Source: Eubacteriaceae bacterium (lineage in GTDB: Bacteria > Bacillota > Clostridia > Eubacteriales > UBA1433). From it: a stretch of 5,457 bases of DNA. Position numbers and translations under genes: made by a program. This document shows, one piece after another, positions 5,422 through 5,457 of this stretch (positions within the stretch are counted from its first letter, which is position 1; each line of letters begins with the position of its first letter). The notes below the pieces were generated by a model. The model did no database searches. It saw only the letters and a program-made list of their open reading frames with translations, and had not been told where the DNA came from. The stretch covers positions 1 to 5,457 of the forward strand of contig JAAZOI010000099.1 in the NCBI GenBank assembly GCA_012797825.1, in the 5' to 3' direction.

Positions 5422-5457
5422 ATTTATATTATTTATTCAGCTATTTGATATTATTTA

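Noticed and set aside
5422..5457. Possible C-terminal end of a gene entering from the right edge
   Set aside because: Only a handful of codons could be present before stops in every frame. Too short to support a call, although the terminator implies a gene beyond the edge.

Overview
The window looks like a chromosomal segment from a low-GC Gram-positive (Firmicutes) bacterium, most likely of the Clostridia type. The evidence is strongly AT-rich DNA, purine-rich Shine-Dalgarno sites ahead of nearly every gene, a CymR-like Rrf2 regulator, and a nucleoside kinase of the ThrRS-like/uridine-kinase type common in that group. The genus cannot be told from the sequence. The standard genetic code fits: Trp is encoded by TGG, and TGA ends the intact chromate-transporter gene at the usual family length.

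Layout from left to right. Positions 1-1480 hold a three-gene operon on the minus strand. Its first gene is an uncharacterised papain-like cysteine-protease-fold protein, followed by two short-chain ChrA (chromate transporter family) proteins. The second ChrA gene is cut by an in-frame TGA after 82 codons and runs off the left edge. Positions 1481-1652 are a divergent control region. Position 1653 onward is a plus-strand Rrf2-family regulator resembling CymR. It converges on a minus-strand cysteine synthase gene (cysK), with a shared bidirectional terminator between them. After the cysK promoter and a perfect AT-rich inverted repeat come two minus-strand genes that probably form one operon: a nucleoside kinase (upstream, 3894-5279) and a HAD-superfamily phosphatase (downstream, 3208-3867). 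The right end is non-coding and holds a strong hairpin terminator that probably serves a gene beyond the edge.

The most interesting result is regulatory. The same 14-bp sequence, built on the palindrome ACATATATGT, occurs twice: at the predicted transcription start of the Rrf2 regulator and at that of cysK. In Bacillus, CymR represses cysteine-metabolism genes and CysK acts as its co-repressor. The paired sites, the gene adjacency and the isoleucine-ended C-terminus of the regulator suggest a compact, locally encoded CymR-CysK cysteine-sensing switch that also represses itself. Other points of note are the nonsense codon in the ChrA gene, the uncharacterised papain-like protein heading the transporter operon, and a nucleoside kinase lacking the usual N-terminal TGS domain. 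I see no RNA gene, CRISPR array or mobile element.
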